From Sciurus carolinensis (lineage: Eukaryota > Chordata > Mammalia > Rodentia > Sciuridae): 64,000 bases of DNA. The position numbers and the translations under genes are program-made. A model generated the notes under the pieces. It did no database searches. It worked only from the letters and a program-made list of their open reading frames with translations, and had not been told where the DNA came from. How positions within the stretch are numbered: the stretch's first letter is position 1; every line of letters begins with the position of its first letter. Of this stretch, positions 8,065 through 21,000 are shown in pieces. The stretch spans positions 6,014,001-6,078,000 of the forward strand of contig NW_025920104.1 in NCBI RefSeq assembly GCF_902686445.1, written 5' to 3'.

Positions 8065-9084
8065 CATGAACAACATAAAAAAAACAAGAGAAGAACATGA
8101 TCCAAACAAATCTACATTCTATATTAATAGAATCCATTGACAGTATGGTAGAAGAAATTTCAGACAAGAACTTCAGATTATACATGATTAAGATGATTCA
8201 TGCAGCAAAGATGAGATAAGATAGCAAATGCAAGCAATGAATGATAATACCAATAAACAGTTGAAACAGCAACTGCAGCAAGCAAAAGATCATTTCAACA
8301 AAGAGATAAGAGATTCTCAAAAAAAAAGGGAAATCCTTGAAGTGAAGGAAAAAATAAACCAAATAAAAAACTCAATGGAATGTATCACCAAAAGACTAGA
8401 CCACTTGGAAGACAGAAACTCAGACTGTAATGACAAAATATTTAATCTTGAAAATAAAGTTGAACAAACAGAGAAGATGGTAAGAAATCATGAACAGAAT
8501 CTCCAAGAACTATGGGACATCATGAAAAGACCAAATTTAAGAATAATTGGGATTGAGGAAGGCACAGAGATATAAACCAAAGGAATGAGCAACCTATTCA
8601 ATGAAATAATAACAGAAAATTCCCCAAACCTAAAGAATAAAATGAAAAATAAAATACAATAGGTTACAGAACACTAAATGCACAAAATCACAACAGACCC
8701 ACACCAAGGCACATTATAATGAAAATGCCTTACATTCAAAATAAAGATAGGATTTTGAAGGCCGCGAGAGAAAAGCATCAGATGACATATAGGGGGAGAC
8801 CAATATGGATAGCAGTCAACTTCTCAACCCAGAATCTAAAAGCTAGAAGGACCTAGAGCAACATATTTGAAGCTCTGAAAGAATATGGTTGCCAACCAAG
8901 AATCCTATACCCAGCAAAACTAACCTTCAGATTTGAAGATGAAATAAAATCCTTCCATGATAAACAAAAGTTAAAAGAATTTACAAATAGAACAACTGCA
9001 CTACAGAATGTTCTCAACAAAATATTCCATGAGGAGGAAATGAAAAACAACAATGTAGGTCAGCGAAGTGAGGAACTACCTTAG
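8065..9084 (+). pseudogene. L1 ORF1p remnant
   Basis: ORF1p is the RNA-binding chaperone of L1. An open piece at 8228-8572 encodes a lysine/glutamate-rich coiled coil followed by the start of the RNA-binding region (QNLQELWDIMKRPNLRIIGI). The C-terminal domain is still readable from 8700 to 9060 (PSQNPIPSKTNLQI-like stretch around 8890-8940) but is broken by stops such as the TAG at 8851-8853. It is not functional. Confidence 0.88.
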
Positions 9085-9139
9085 AGAAAAACCACTCAAA
9101 GGAGAATCCAAGCCAACTTTAAAACCAAAAGTAATCCAA

Positions 9140-12100
9140 ATGACTGGGAATACAAATCATATCTCAATAATAACCCTGAGCGTTAATGACCTAAACTCAT
9201 CAATCAAAAGACATAGACTGGCAGAATGGATTAAAAAGAAAAACCCTAAAAGAGACTCATCTCATAGAAAAAGACATCCACAGACGAAAGGTGAAAGGAT
9301 GGGAAAAATCTATCACACTCATGTACTCAGTAAAAAAGCAGGGGTTTCCATCTCATATCAGATAAAGTGGACTTCAATCCAAAGTTAGTCAGAAGGGATA
9401 AAGAAGGACATTTCATACTTCTTAAGGGAACCATAAATCAGGAAGAAATAACGATAGTAAATATGCCCCAAAAAGCGAAGTATCCCTGTACATCAAACAA
9501 ATCCTTCTCAATTTCAGGAATCAAATACCCACAACACAATAATTCTGGGTGATTTTAACACACACTGTCACCACTAGATAGATCTTTCAAACTAAAACCA
9601 AACAAAGAAACAATACAACTCAATAACACAATCAATAACCTAGGCTTAATAGACATATATAGAATATTCCATCCATCAACGAGCAAATTCACTTTCTTCT
9701 CAGCAGCACATGGAACCTCCTCAAAAATAGACCATATTTTATGCCACAAAGCAGCCCTTAGGAAATGCAAAAAAATAGAGATGCTGCCTTGTATTCTATC
9801 ATATCATAATGGACTGAGAGTAGAAATCAATGACAAAAAAAAAAAAAGAAATTACTCCAACACCTGGAGACTAAATAATATGCTATTGAATGAAACATGG
9901 ATAACAGAAAACATAAGGGTGGAGATAAAAAAAATTATTAGAAGTCAATGAGAATGATGATACAACATATCAAAATTTCTGGACACTATGAAAGCGGTCT
10001 AAGAGGAAAATTCATTGCTTGGAGTGCATTCAAGAAAAGAATGAAGAGCCAACAACTAAATGACCTAACATTACAAATCAAAGTCCTAGAAAAACAAGAA
10101 CAGAATAACAGCAAAAGTAGTAGAAGACAGTAAATTATTAAAATCAGAGCTGAAATCAATGAAATTGAAACAAAGGAGCAATTGAAAAAATTGACAAAAT
10201 GAAAAGTTGGTTCTTTGAAAAAGTAAACACAATAGACAAACCCTTAGCCACACTAACAAAGAGAAAGAGAGAGAATTCTCAAATTACTAGAATTTGTGAT
10301 AAAAAAGGAAATATCATGACAAACATCACTGAGATACAGAACATAATGAGAAGCTACTTTGAAAATCTGTATTCCAAAAATTACAAATTACCGATCACAA
10401 TGACAAATTTCTAGAGACATATGCTCCTCCCAAACTGAACCAGGAGGACATACACAATTTAAACAGATCAATATCAAGCAATGAAATAGAAGAAGCCATT
10501 AAAAACCTACCATCAAAGAAAAGCCCTGGACCAGACGGATTCTCAGCAGAGTTTTACAAGACCTTCAAAGAAGAATTTATTCCAATCATTCTCAAAGTAT
10601 TCCAGGAAATAGAAAAGGAGGGTACCCTACCAAACTCATTCTATGAAGCTAATATCACCCTCATACCAAATGAGGCAAAGACACATCAAGGAAAGAAAAT
10701 TTTAGACCAATATTCTTGATGAATATACATGCAAAGATTCTTAAAAAATACTGGCAACTGTATCCAAAAACATATTAAGAAAATTGTGTACCACAATCAA
10801 GTGGGGTTCATCCCTGGAATGCAAGGATGGTTTAACATCTGTAAATCAATAAACATAATCCATCATGTCAAAAGACTTAAGGATAAGAATCATGTGGATA
10901 TTTCAATTGATGCAGAAAAAACGTTCAATGAAATACAACACCCGTTCATGCTCAAAACACAAGAATAAATAGGGATAGTAGGTACATACCTGAACAATGT
11001 AAAGGGTATTTATGCTAAGTGCACAGCCAATATCATTTTTAAAGGAGAAAAATTTAAAGCATGCCCTTTAAAAATGGGAACAAGACAGGAATGTCCTGTT
11101 TTACCACTTCTAATCAACATCATTCTTGAAATACTAGTCGGAGCAATTAGACAGACTATAGAAATTAAAAGGGATATAAATAGGAAAAGAACTTAAGCTG
11201 TCACTATTTGTTGATGACATCATTCTATATTTAGAGGATCCAAAAATTTCCTCCAGAAAACTTCTAGACCTCATCAATGAATTCAGCAAAATAGCAGGCT
11301 ATAAAATCAACATGCATAAATCTAAAGCATTTTTATACACAAGGGATGAAATATCTGAAAGGGAAATGAGGAAAACAACTCAATTTGCAAAAGCCTCAAA
11401 AAAATTACTTTGGAATCAGTCTAACAAAAGAGGTAAATATCTCTAAAATGAAAACTACAAAACACTGAAGAAAGAAATTGAGGAAGACCTTAGCAGATGG
11501 AAAGATCTCCCATGTTATTGGATAGGCAGAATTAATATTGTCAAAACGGCCATATTACCAAAAGTGCTATACAGTCTCAATGCAATTCCAATTAAAATTC
11601 CAATGATGCACCTTAGAGAAAGAGAACAAACAATCATGAAATTCATCTGGAAGAGTACGAAACCCAGAATAGCTAAAGCAATTCTTAGCAGGGAAAGTGA
11701 AGCCGGAGCTATCAAAATACAAGAACTTCAACTATATTACAAAGCCCTAGTAACAAAAATGACATGGTATTGGTACCAAAATAGACAGGTAGATCAATGG
11801 TAGAGAATATAGGACATGGACACAAACCCAAATAAATACAATTTTCTCATACTTGAAAAAGGGGCCAAAAATATGCAATGGAGAAAAGATAGCCTCTTCA
11901 ACAAATGGTGCTGGGAAAACTGGAAATACATATGCAACAGAATGAAGCTAAACTCCTATCTCTCACCCTGCACAAAATCAACTCAAAATGAATGAAGGAC
12001 CTTGGAATCAGACCAGAGACCTTGCATCTTATAGAAGAAAACGTAGATCTAAATCTTCAACATGTTGGCTTAGGATCAGACTTCCTTAACAGTACTCATA

Positions 12101-12964
12101 TGAAAAAATTAAAAGCAAAAATCAATAACTGGGATAGATTCAAACTAAAAAGCTTTCTCTCAGCAAAGAAAACTATCAGCAATGTGAAGAGAGAACCTAC
12201 AGAGTGGGATAATATCTTTGGCACTCATACTTCAGAGAGAGCACTAATTTCCAGAATACATAAAGAACTCAAAAAACTCTACACCATGAATACAAATAAT
12301 CCAATCAACAAATGGGCTAAGGTAATGAACAGACACTTCATAGAAGAAGATCTACAAGTAATCAACAGATATATGAAAAAATGTTCAACATCTCTAGTAA
12401 TAAGAGAAATGCAAATCAAAACTACCCTTATATTCCATCTTACCCCATTTAGAATGGCGATCATCAAGAATACAACAACAAAAGTTGTTGGCAAGGATGT
12501 GGGGAAAAAGGTACACTCATTCACTGCTGGTGGGGTTGCAAATTAGTGCAGCCACTCTGGAAAGCAGTGTGGAGATTCCTCAGAAAGCTTGGAATGGAAC
12601 CACCATTTGACCTAGCTATCCCACTCCTTGGCCTATACCCAAAGGACTTAAAATCAGCATACTACAGAGATACAGCCACATGAGTGTTCATAGCTGCTCA
12701 ATTCACAGTAGCCAGATTGTGTAATCAACCTAATTGTCCTTCAATTGATGAATGGATAAAGAAACTTGATATAGATATAGATATACATATACATATATAT
12801 ATAGATATAGATATATATATACGATGGAATATTACTCAGTCATAAAGAAAAATAAAATTATGACATTTGCAGGAAAATGGATGAAATTGAAGAATATCAT
12901 GCTAAATGAGATAAGCCAATCTCAAAAAACCAAAAGACGAATGATATCGCTGATAAGTCGATGA
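9140..12964 (+). pseudogene. L1 ORF2p remnant (endonuclease / reverse transcriptase)
   Basis: The start MTGNTNHISIITLSVNDLNS is the typical ORF2 N-terminus. Endonuclease segments run from 9140 to about 9860 and RT segments from about 10400. [19 protein letters not shown] lies at 10510 and the VDDIILY-type active-site region at 11210. The C-terminal region follows (open piece 11992-12543), ending in ISQSQKTK...ISLISR and TGA at 12962. Several frameshifts and stops interrupt it. The AT microsatellite at 12768-12822 has expanded inside the coding sequence. Confidence 0.9.
12768..12822. repeat. AT-rich microsatellite inside L1-1
   Basis: GATATA / CATATA / TA units run through this stretch. The corresponding place in the L1 at 55174-61157 (about 60750) has only TTTATATACAC, so the array grew after this copy inserted. 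Confidence 0.9.
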
Positions 12965-13715
12965 TGATACATAATGAGGGGTGGAAGGGGGGCAAGAATG
13001 GAGGAAGGAGGAACTGTATAGAGGGAAAATAGTGGTGGGAGGGATTGGGAGGAAGGAAAAAACAGAATGAATTAAACTCTATTACCCTATGTAAATGTAT
13101 GATTACAGAAATGGTATGCCTCTACTTCATGTACAAACAGAAGCAACATGTATCACATTTGCTTCCAATAACAATAAATTTTAAAAAAAGTTAACACAAT
13201 AATGATAATAATTCTGTGTGTATTCCCAAAGTATTTGAAGTCAGTATGTTAAATATATGGTTGCATTATTGTCTTCATTATTGCATTATTTAAAGTAGTC
13301 AAGGTCAGGGAACAACTGAAGTGACCTTTGGATGAAGGGCAAACCAGGAGATTTCTCCCAGCTTTGAGGATACTCAGCTTCTTCCCTGAAAAACTAGAAT
13401 CCCTAAATGTAGTCTGCTCTCTTACAAGATAAGATCCAGGAGACATCACGTGTGTCAGCTGTGGGATTCTCGTATCAGACAGTTCTGAAACACAGTACCA
13501 GGAAAATACCAGAGGGGCAAAGGAGAACCTTCTGACATAAATTCCACCAGGGGGCTTCTCAACACAGAGACATGTGACAAGGTGTCTGGCCTTGGAGAGA
13601 CAAAAGAAGTACAAGCACATATTTTTGCAAAGGTCAAGTGATTTGTCTCTAATATCTATCATATGAAGTACTCATAAATAACGACAACAATGAAAATCTT
13701 TGTTTTTGACTTTTT

Positions 13716-13905
13716 CTGTGGTACTGGGAATTTGTCACATGGGAGTGTTAAATCTGAGTTGCACACCCAGTACGAGGTTTAATATTTTGAGACAGGTCTT
13801 TCTTAGTTCAACTTTAATTCCTGATGTTGACCTTGTAATTGTAATCTTAATGCCTTAGCCAACAGAGTCAATGGGATTATAGGCATGAGTCATTGCACCC
13901 AGCCA
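13716..13905 (-). repeat. B1/ID composite SINE (B1-dID/MEN type), minus strand
   Basis: The plus strand reads GTGGTACTGGGAATT (ID part), then TTTTGAGACAGGTCTTTC and TGGGATTATAGGCATGAGTCATTGCACCCAGCC. That is the reverse of a 7SL-derived B1 head joined to a tRNA-like ID tail. It is diverged and therefore old. Confidence 0.8.
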
Positions 13906-14155
13906 TAAAACAAATTATTTAAAAAGTTCTGTCCAGTACTTGGTAAAAAAAAAAAAATTAAAATACTGGGCTCATTTGAAATATAATAGGGGAAAATTAT
14001 TGATAATACTGATCAGAGGAGAAGTTGTCATTGGGAATATGGACAGGGAGGTGGAATTTTTGCATTTGTTGACATGTATATAAAGGCATAAACTGGGAAA
14101 CATGGTTCTGGATTTTACATTTTGATTCCCATACATTTAGAAAATTCAGGCACAT

Positions 14156-14329
14156 TCAGTCAAGGTGGTACACACTGGTAATCCTAGCAATTCATGAGAC
14201 TGGGCACAAGTTCAAGGCCAGACTCGGCATCTGTTTCAAATAAAAAATAAAAATTACCGGGGATGTAGCTTAGTGGTAAAGGACCTCTGGGTTTAAAGCA
14301 CAGTAGCACCATCCCATGAAAAAAAACAA
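14156..14329 (+). repeat. B1/ID composite SINE, plus strand
   Basis: A B1-like head (GTGGTACACACTGGTAATCCTAGCAATTCATGAGACTG) is followed by an A-rich linker. The ID part comes next (GGGGATGTAGCTTAGTGGTAAAGG) and then an A tail. Confidence 0.82.
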
Positions 14330-14718
14330 GTTCAGAAAATGAATATCTGAGACACCTGCAGACTACAGAACACAGCCCTCCTCATGCCAGAAAACAATAC
14401 ATGGAGTTGTGATTCTGATGGTCATCCCTCTCCAAAATCCACCACACAATCTGGGAATGTGCTGGAATGCTGGCATATATGTGCTTAGATAGGACTTCAG
14501 GAAGTGGTTGAAGATATTCTTCAGAAACAGGACAGAACTTCTGGAGTCTACTACTGACATATGCCCATCTTGATGGACCAGTGAGGATTCAGGATTAAAG
14601 ATCAACACCGTATTTTGCAATTTGACCCTAGACATAATTTCCAGTCCATGATTTTTTTCTTCCTATGATGAAAGAACCTAAATAAGCAAGTGAGCTTGAA
14701 ATCAAGATAAATTTTCTT

Positions 14719-14903
14719 GCCAGGCATGACAGCACACACATATAATCCCAGCAGCTTGTAAGGTTGAGATAGGCAGATTGCAATTTCAAAGCCAGTCTCA
14801 GCAACTTAGCAAAAACCTGTCACTAAATAAAATATAAAACAAAAGTGCTGGGGATGTAACTCAGTGGTTAAGTGACCCTGGGTTAAATCCAGAGTAGAAA
14901 AAA
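14719..14903 (+). repeat. B1/ID composite SINE, plus strand
   Basis: GCCAGGCATGACAGCACACA opens the B1 half. An A-rich linker leads to GCTGGGGATGTAACTCAGTG, the ID half with its pol III B-box-like GGTTAAATCC. It shows moderate divergence. Confidence 0.85.
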
Positions 14904-15013
14904 TTGTTGCTTATAATTTAAAGTCCAAATGCCTCTACTACACCACATGACTCATACAATATTTCTTATTATTTTAGAATTTGGTTTGTGGCACTTATTC
15001 AAAAAAGTAGTTT

Positions 15014-15047
15014 CTGTGTGTGTGTGTGTATGTGTGTGTGTGTGCAT
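15014..15047. repeat. (TG)n microsatellite
   Basis: About 16 TG units with one TA interruption. Confidence 0.95.
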
Positions 15048-15276
15048 ATATCTAATTTTTTATGCATTTTTCTTTTTTTTTCTGGTATGTGGAATGGAAT
15101 GGACAATGGCCAGCACTTGGAGGGAGAAAACCTAACTCTGGAAGCTTTCTTCTTAAAGCTCCCTGCTTTCACTCAGAGCAGTGTCTCTCCTGGCTTTTGT
15201 ACATGAGAAGAAATACAGGTAAGGAATGGTGTTTGTCACTTAAAAAAAAAGCTGGTAAGAGACTAGCCTAAACCTA

Positions 15277-15316
15277 TATATTTATATTTATATTTATATT
15301 TATATATATATATAAT
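15277..15316. repeat. (TATATT)n / (TA)n microsatellite
   Basis: Tandem TATATT units pass into TATATATATA. Confidence 0.9.
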
Positions 15317-15825
15317 ATGCACATATATTGCATTAAAACAAAATCTTTTTATATACATGATTATTTATGAGTTGACTTTTCTCAGACCTAGAGAAATCCT
15401 GGTTCTGTTTCTAACAAGGAATGACACCAGCCAAAAGCAATGTCAACCGTCCTTTACAAAACAGCAAAAAACACAGGTTTCTATGTCATTTTCTAAACGT
15501 AGTTTAATGTGGGTGATAGAAGCAAGGAGCAACAAACACTTTAATTGTGGAGACACAGTAAAAGCATTCAAGGAAACAATTGTTTATACCACCTTGAAGG
15601 ACTAGAGAATAGGAAATTGGAATTTAGACAGGAAGATTCAAAGTTTTATGTTGGCAATGTGGATGACATTGGTGCCTACAGTGAAAAAGTTTTTGAAAAA
15701 AAATTCATGTGAGTTGCAGATAAACAATCAGTATCTGCACAGCATTTTCCAGGTGGTTTGTCAGGTGTGGCCAGAGCACATACATGTGTTACTAGCCTCC
15801 AAGACAAGCATGATCCATCTGTGTC

Positions 15826-15920
15826 CTCTAAAATTATTCCCATTTTAGAGATGAGAAAACACATGCTTCTGGATATCAAATGGCAACTCATCTGCACAGA
15901 GAGAACCACCCAGAAACAGA
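15826..15920 (-). repeat. MIR SINE fragment
   Basis: CTAAAATTATTCCCATTTTAGAGATGAGAAAAC closely follows the MIR core read on the strand containing 'cattttacagatgaggaaac'. The rest is weak. MIR is an ancient mammalian SINE. Its orientation by convention is minus. Confidence 0.6.
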
Positions 15921-15929
15921 ACTATACAA

Positions 15930-17940
15930 AATCCCTTCAAAACTCCTCAAAGGTTGATTTGCTCCAGATGTAGAAGTTATGTCTGAAGAAATATTATTTT
16001 ATCTCCATTTTGAATAGAGTACCTAGAAAGACAGTCCAGGAGCAGAAGAAATGTTTTCTTTTTCCCACTTTCATGTTAAGTAACTCTTCAAAAGCTGAGC
16101 TACCAATCTAGATTCCTTATGAGGTAATTACTTGGAGATTACAGGGTACAAAAAGACACAACACAGACCCATTGTCTGAGTATTACTCAGAAAAGAAATA
16201 AATCTAAAAAGTTTATTAGAAATTTTGAAGAAAAAATATGTAAAATTTCTAAAAATATATGCCTTTCACCGTTATCTCTTTAGCAAATCATTCAGAAAAA
16301 AATAAACTATGATGCATACTTCTAGAATTTGCCAAATCTTATTCTATATATTTCATAATAAAGTTCAAACTCCAAATAGGAGAATGAATGATTCACTGTC
16401 AATAACGTTTTCAAAAAATATTCAAGGAAGAGTAGTAGATGTTTTTATGAATGTGTCATTCATAAAAACTTAACCAATGGTTTTAAGTATATTCATTTCC
16501 CTGCAGCAATAGGGAAGTGAAGATTTTCTTACTTATATTTCCTTTTAGAATTCCCAAAGATAAGATTTAGAATTTCATTTGAAATAACCTCCAAATACAA
16601 TACATGTGATACATACAAAACAAAAATAAGGGGAATAAAAATGTAAATATTCTATTTTATTAATTAAAAACAAAATCTTTTTTTCTTGAAACCCATATCT
16701 ATCTGCCTTTTTGGAAACATTTTCTTACCTTAGAGGCAAGAAACCACAAAAGAAAAGCAGGCAAATGTCTTGAACTGCCAATTAATACAAGGGATATCTA
16801 TAGCTAAGATTTCAATAATCATAAAAAATTCAAAATATAAAGAAATATTAAAAACATTTAGAGAAATATAAAATTTCATCATAGATACAACTAAATAAAA
16901 TTGGTGATGTTATAAAACAACTGAATATTCAAAAACTCAGAGTTTAATATTATTTGTGGAAATTTTTGCTATTGAAGATATATGATGTTCACTGTCACAG
17001 AGACTAACAGAAATTACAGCATTTGGGACCACAATAACATGTAAGAACAAAATATTACTCATCCAAACACCAACCCTGCAATCTCAGGGGCATGGTTAAA
17101 GAGAATATACATCTTGGAAGAAATAAATAATAATCTGTGGGAAAAATTGTTACTAGGAGCCAGTCACATTTTTAAGTTACAATACATCCAGTTTAAGAAA
17201 TAGCATAAAACACCATATTTAAGTTTTATATATGTACAAAATGCATGTGATATTTCACATGTATACATGTTTTGAAAAAATATGCACAACTTCTGAGGAA
17301 ATAAATATCCTCAGAAGTGCACATAAAAAACTCACACATCCCATGAGTAGATGATAAAACTAATCATTACAAAGAAAGCAATTTTCCCCAAAATTAATAT
17401 ACAATGTATCCCTATAAAATTGTTGTGTACCTATATGAATACATCATAGTAATTTATACATTTATGTGTATCTATAAAGCAGTAATTTATAAAACTGTAA
17501 ATAAACAGAAGAGAGGAGGAAGGTAGAAGGAGAGGGAAAGAGGAACTACTGGGTACTGAAGTGGAGCAAATTATATCCTTCGCTTATATGATTATGTCAA
17601 AATGAAGTCAAATATTATGTATAACTGCAATGCAATAATAAAAAAACAACATGCTGTACTTTTAATGAAATAAGAAACAAAATTATAAAATTCCAAAATT
17701 CATCCACAAAATTTTATATAATTTAGCCAAGAAATTTTTCAATTTTAAGAACAAAAGGAGTACTTATCATTACCTGACAGTCATGTATATTACAAAACTA
17801 TACTATTTCAATTATCATCAAGAAATCACAATATAAACTAAATCCATATGTGAATGCATATGTATGTAAAAATTATACACTTAATTGCAATAGAAAAAAA
17901 TCTAAATAAATCAAACCATAATAAGGTCAATGTCACCAAC
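15930..17940. other. AT-rich sequence without recognisable gene
   Basis: All six frames are broken every few tens of codons. I see AT-rich unique or deeply decayed repeat sequence and no splice-flanked coding exon. Confidence 0.6.
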
Positions 17941-17944
17941 TAAC

Positions 17945-18030
17945 CCAGACCCTGTCTCAAAATAAAAAATAAAAAGCACTAAGAATATCTCAGTAGTAAA
18001 GTATCCCAAGATTCAACTTCCAGCAAAACA
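17945..18030 (+). repeat. B1/ID SINE tail fragment
   Basis: ACCCTGTCTCAAAATAAAAAATAAAAAG, then an ID-like AAGAATATCTCAGTAGTAAAG, is the 3' half of a composite SINE. It is diverged. Confidence 0.65.
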
Positions 18031-18069
18031 ATAAAAGAGCAGGAAAGGAAAAAGAAAGAGAAAATAAAA

Positions 18070-21000
18070 AATTAGCTAGCTCAGGAGGAAGTGAGGTACC
18101 TATAGACCCCAGTTCCTCGTCTGCTTGAAAATGATATGTGGAGATTTGATCAAGACAATGGGCCCACATGTCAATCACCAGCATCTGGGTAATTGCTGGA
18201 CCACAGGCACACACTTGCCAAACAGTAGTAGAGGTATGGGTTGAGGATTCCCTGAAAGGATAAGGAAGCGAGAGAGGGTCTCTGCAACTGATGTGCTTCC
18301 CACCTGAATGGCCAGCAGGACTGAGGGTACACTGCCCAACAAGAGGGTTCAGTCCTGAAGACTCCAGAGACTGCAGAGAATACTGGTCTGCCAACTCCTT
18401 TTACTGCACAGTTAGTCATGCCATTCCAACAGCCTCCCTCCCCAGGCTCATGATGCCACTGCCCACTCACCATTTCCTGGTGCTCAGGAGTCAGTCCTTA
18501 TCCCTAGGGATCTTCAGCCCCTGCACAGCAGAGCAACCAGGGATTCCAAAGCAGGAGAGTGAAACTTAAGTTAAATGGCTGATATGGCGGTCTCAGGGGA
18601 AACAGGGAAGATGGTGGAAGCCCACCCCCAACTCCCTGACAGCAAACAGTATTGGACAGTTCTAAGTCTTCCTGATTGGATGAAGCCTCAGAACTGCCCC
18701 TCGAGTCAAGGAGTGTTCTCTTTGAGTGACAGAAAATAATATCCAATCCAGGCATGAATAAGATCAGAATGACAGGTACTTAGTTGCAGTTTTTTCTTTT
18801 TCTTTTGAGGTTTGGGAATTGCTCCCAAAGCCTCAGTCTGCTGCTATTGTAAGGCAATATTTTCTTCTAGAGGTAGGATCTAGTTCAACCAGCAGAACAC
18901 TTCCAATTTAACATAATGCACATGGTCATTTCAGTTTATGGATTTTATATGCAAGTATTTTATTCATGAATGAAAATAATATGACAATTATTATGAAATG
19001 TTATTTAGCTTTTCTGCTCTCTCTTCTGGTTAGGAGACAGACTAAAATTTTAATGGGAATGACCTCTAAAAGCAACATTAATCTACTGAAAACAACACCT
19101 AAGGCACAAATGTAACTTAAATATTTCTAGTATTCACATTGATAGCATAAAAATAGTTGAAATTAATATTAATAAAATAATAGCCTTTCCAGAATATTAC
19201 CTTTATGTGACTTATAAAATACTACAAATGAAGTACATGTGTTTTTGAACTACACCATCAAGTTTGATATTCTCCATCATACCTTATTTCACAGTAGTCA
19301 CATTCAAGATTTGAGGGTTATGGGTGCCTTAATGTCAGGAATTTAAAGGACCTGATCTTTCTGTTTATATGCTAGTGTTGAGAGATACAGTTCTTCAATA
19401 ATATTTCTCCTCTCCTCAGGCACAAAATTAGAAGAAACAATACCCTGAATGAGAGGAGGGTGATCAAACAAGGAAAAGTTCAAAAGTAAATCATTCTTTC
19501 TCATTTCATAATGACACAAGTTTCTCACATTGCAGATATCATACAGTAGAAAAAACAACTTGGGTTTCTTAGTGGTTAGGGATACAGCCTGCATTCTTCC
19601 ATGGCCTGACTCTGTTGTTTACATACATGAAATTCAAACTTATTTGGCAATTTGGGGTTAGACATAATGGCCAAGCTATAATATCTGTTTACTTCTGTGT
19701 ACCTACTCCCACAGTTAATAAGTAGGTGGGCTGGGACTCAGGATGAGCAGTGTCTGATTCCAAAGGCAAATCAGCTTCACTAGATCACAAGACTCTTGAA
19801 ATATTTCTTATTTTCATCAGACTTGGAAAGTGACAATTATTCAAAACAGCAGGATTTGTGATATATGTACATGAAATCCAGTCCTGCGTATTACATAGCA
19901 TAATACAAACAGAACATTCTCATATACATGTATCATCTTGGGACTCCCATTCCAGAACCCAGAGAATCTGATTCAGTTTACATCAAGGGCAAATATCAGC
20001 TAGAATTTATCTAAACACCTGCTTACATATCAAAATATACATTGATGTCAAATATGTAGGAAGTTATATCAGGGTTTAATTATAGAACACACAAACTTAG
20101 AGGAATGTAAAGGACCAACAAGCCCTATGTTTTCTAACCAAAGTGGGACATGGGCTATAGAGTCATGCAGCAGAAATTTTTTATTGAGGGCATAGAACAA
20201 AAGGATGTCAAGGAGAAATATATAATTATTGGCAGTCCCATGAAACATCAGATAATTGGAATCTGGATTTCCAAAAGAAAGCATTAAAATATTGTATTTA
20301 GTCATGTGAATGATATGAGTGCCCATGATGAAAAGATAATATACTTCTGAATTAAAATGATATGTCAGAAAATGGCTAAGCACTATGCAACCTTGGACCA
20401 TGGACAAGAGACTAACAAGAAAAATAGTTTTAAATGTCAAAACACAGAGAAACCAGGCTGAGAGAAGCTGCTACAATCAGAGATTTCTTGTGCTAATGAA
20501 ACTTCAGTAGCTCATCTGTAAAGCAAAATGCCTGTAGACAGTAAATTTTTGCATGTGCATATCCCTTAACTCAGCATTCACTTTCCTGGGAGTCTGTTTT
20601 CAACAACCAACTAGTTTACATTACCAGCTGAATTTTATCCTCGCCCCAAATCTCATATGTTGATATTCCAAATACCTGATGACTCCATTGAATTATATGG
20701 TCCCTAAATACATGATTAATGGTATTCCAGTTAGTTGGTGTAAAGTCTAATCTTCTTATAAATAACATCAATGAGGAAACAAAAGGATTGGAAAAAATGG
20801 CATGTAAAGAGTCATAAGATGGCAATATACATGCAAAAGAGTGGGTCTAGAAGGAAAAGATTCCAGGAAACACCATGATATAGAGACCCTGGAATCAGCA
20901 CAAATAAATTTCTGTTTAATCCCATTCGTTGCATTTTCATGACTGCCAAATGATATTGATGGAGCTCACTAGGTCACATATACATTGTCCCTGCAGCATA

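Larger units (their letters stand above)
7688..13189 (+). mobile_element. L1 retrotransposon (L1-1), decayed
   Basis: Coding remnants of ORF1 and ORF2, a G-rich 3' UTR (about 12965-13075) and an A-rich end (13177-13189) follow in L1 order. They match the younger L1 at 55174-61157 throughout. Sequence 7688-8060 looks like the 5' UTR region of an L1 subfamily different from that of the younger copy; if so, ERV-A inserted into this L1 and the true 5' end lies beyond the provirus. That part is inference. Many stops and indels show that it is inactive. No convincing target duplication is visible. Confidence 0.9.

Noticed and set aside
14929..15271. Cys-Val-rich plus-strand frames
   Set aside because: They are translations of the (TG)n array at 15014-15047 and its flanks.
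20069..20440. 123-codon hydrophobic minus-strand frame considered as a chemoreceptor (vomeronasal-type) fragment
   Set aside because: The hydrophobic stretches could not be matched to any receptor motif that I know, and the flanks show no continuation.
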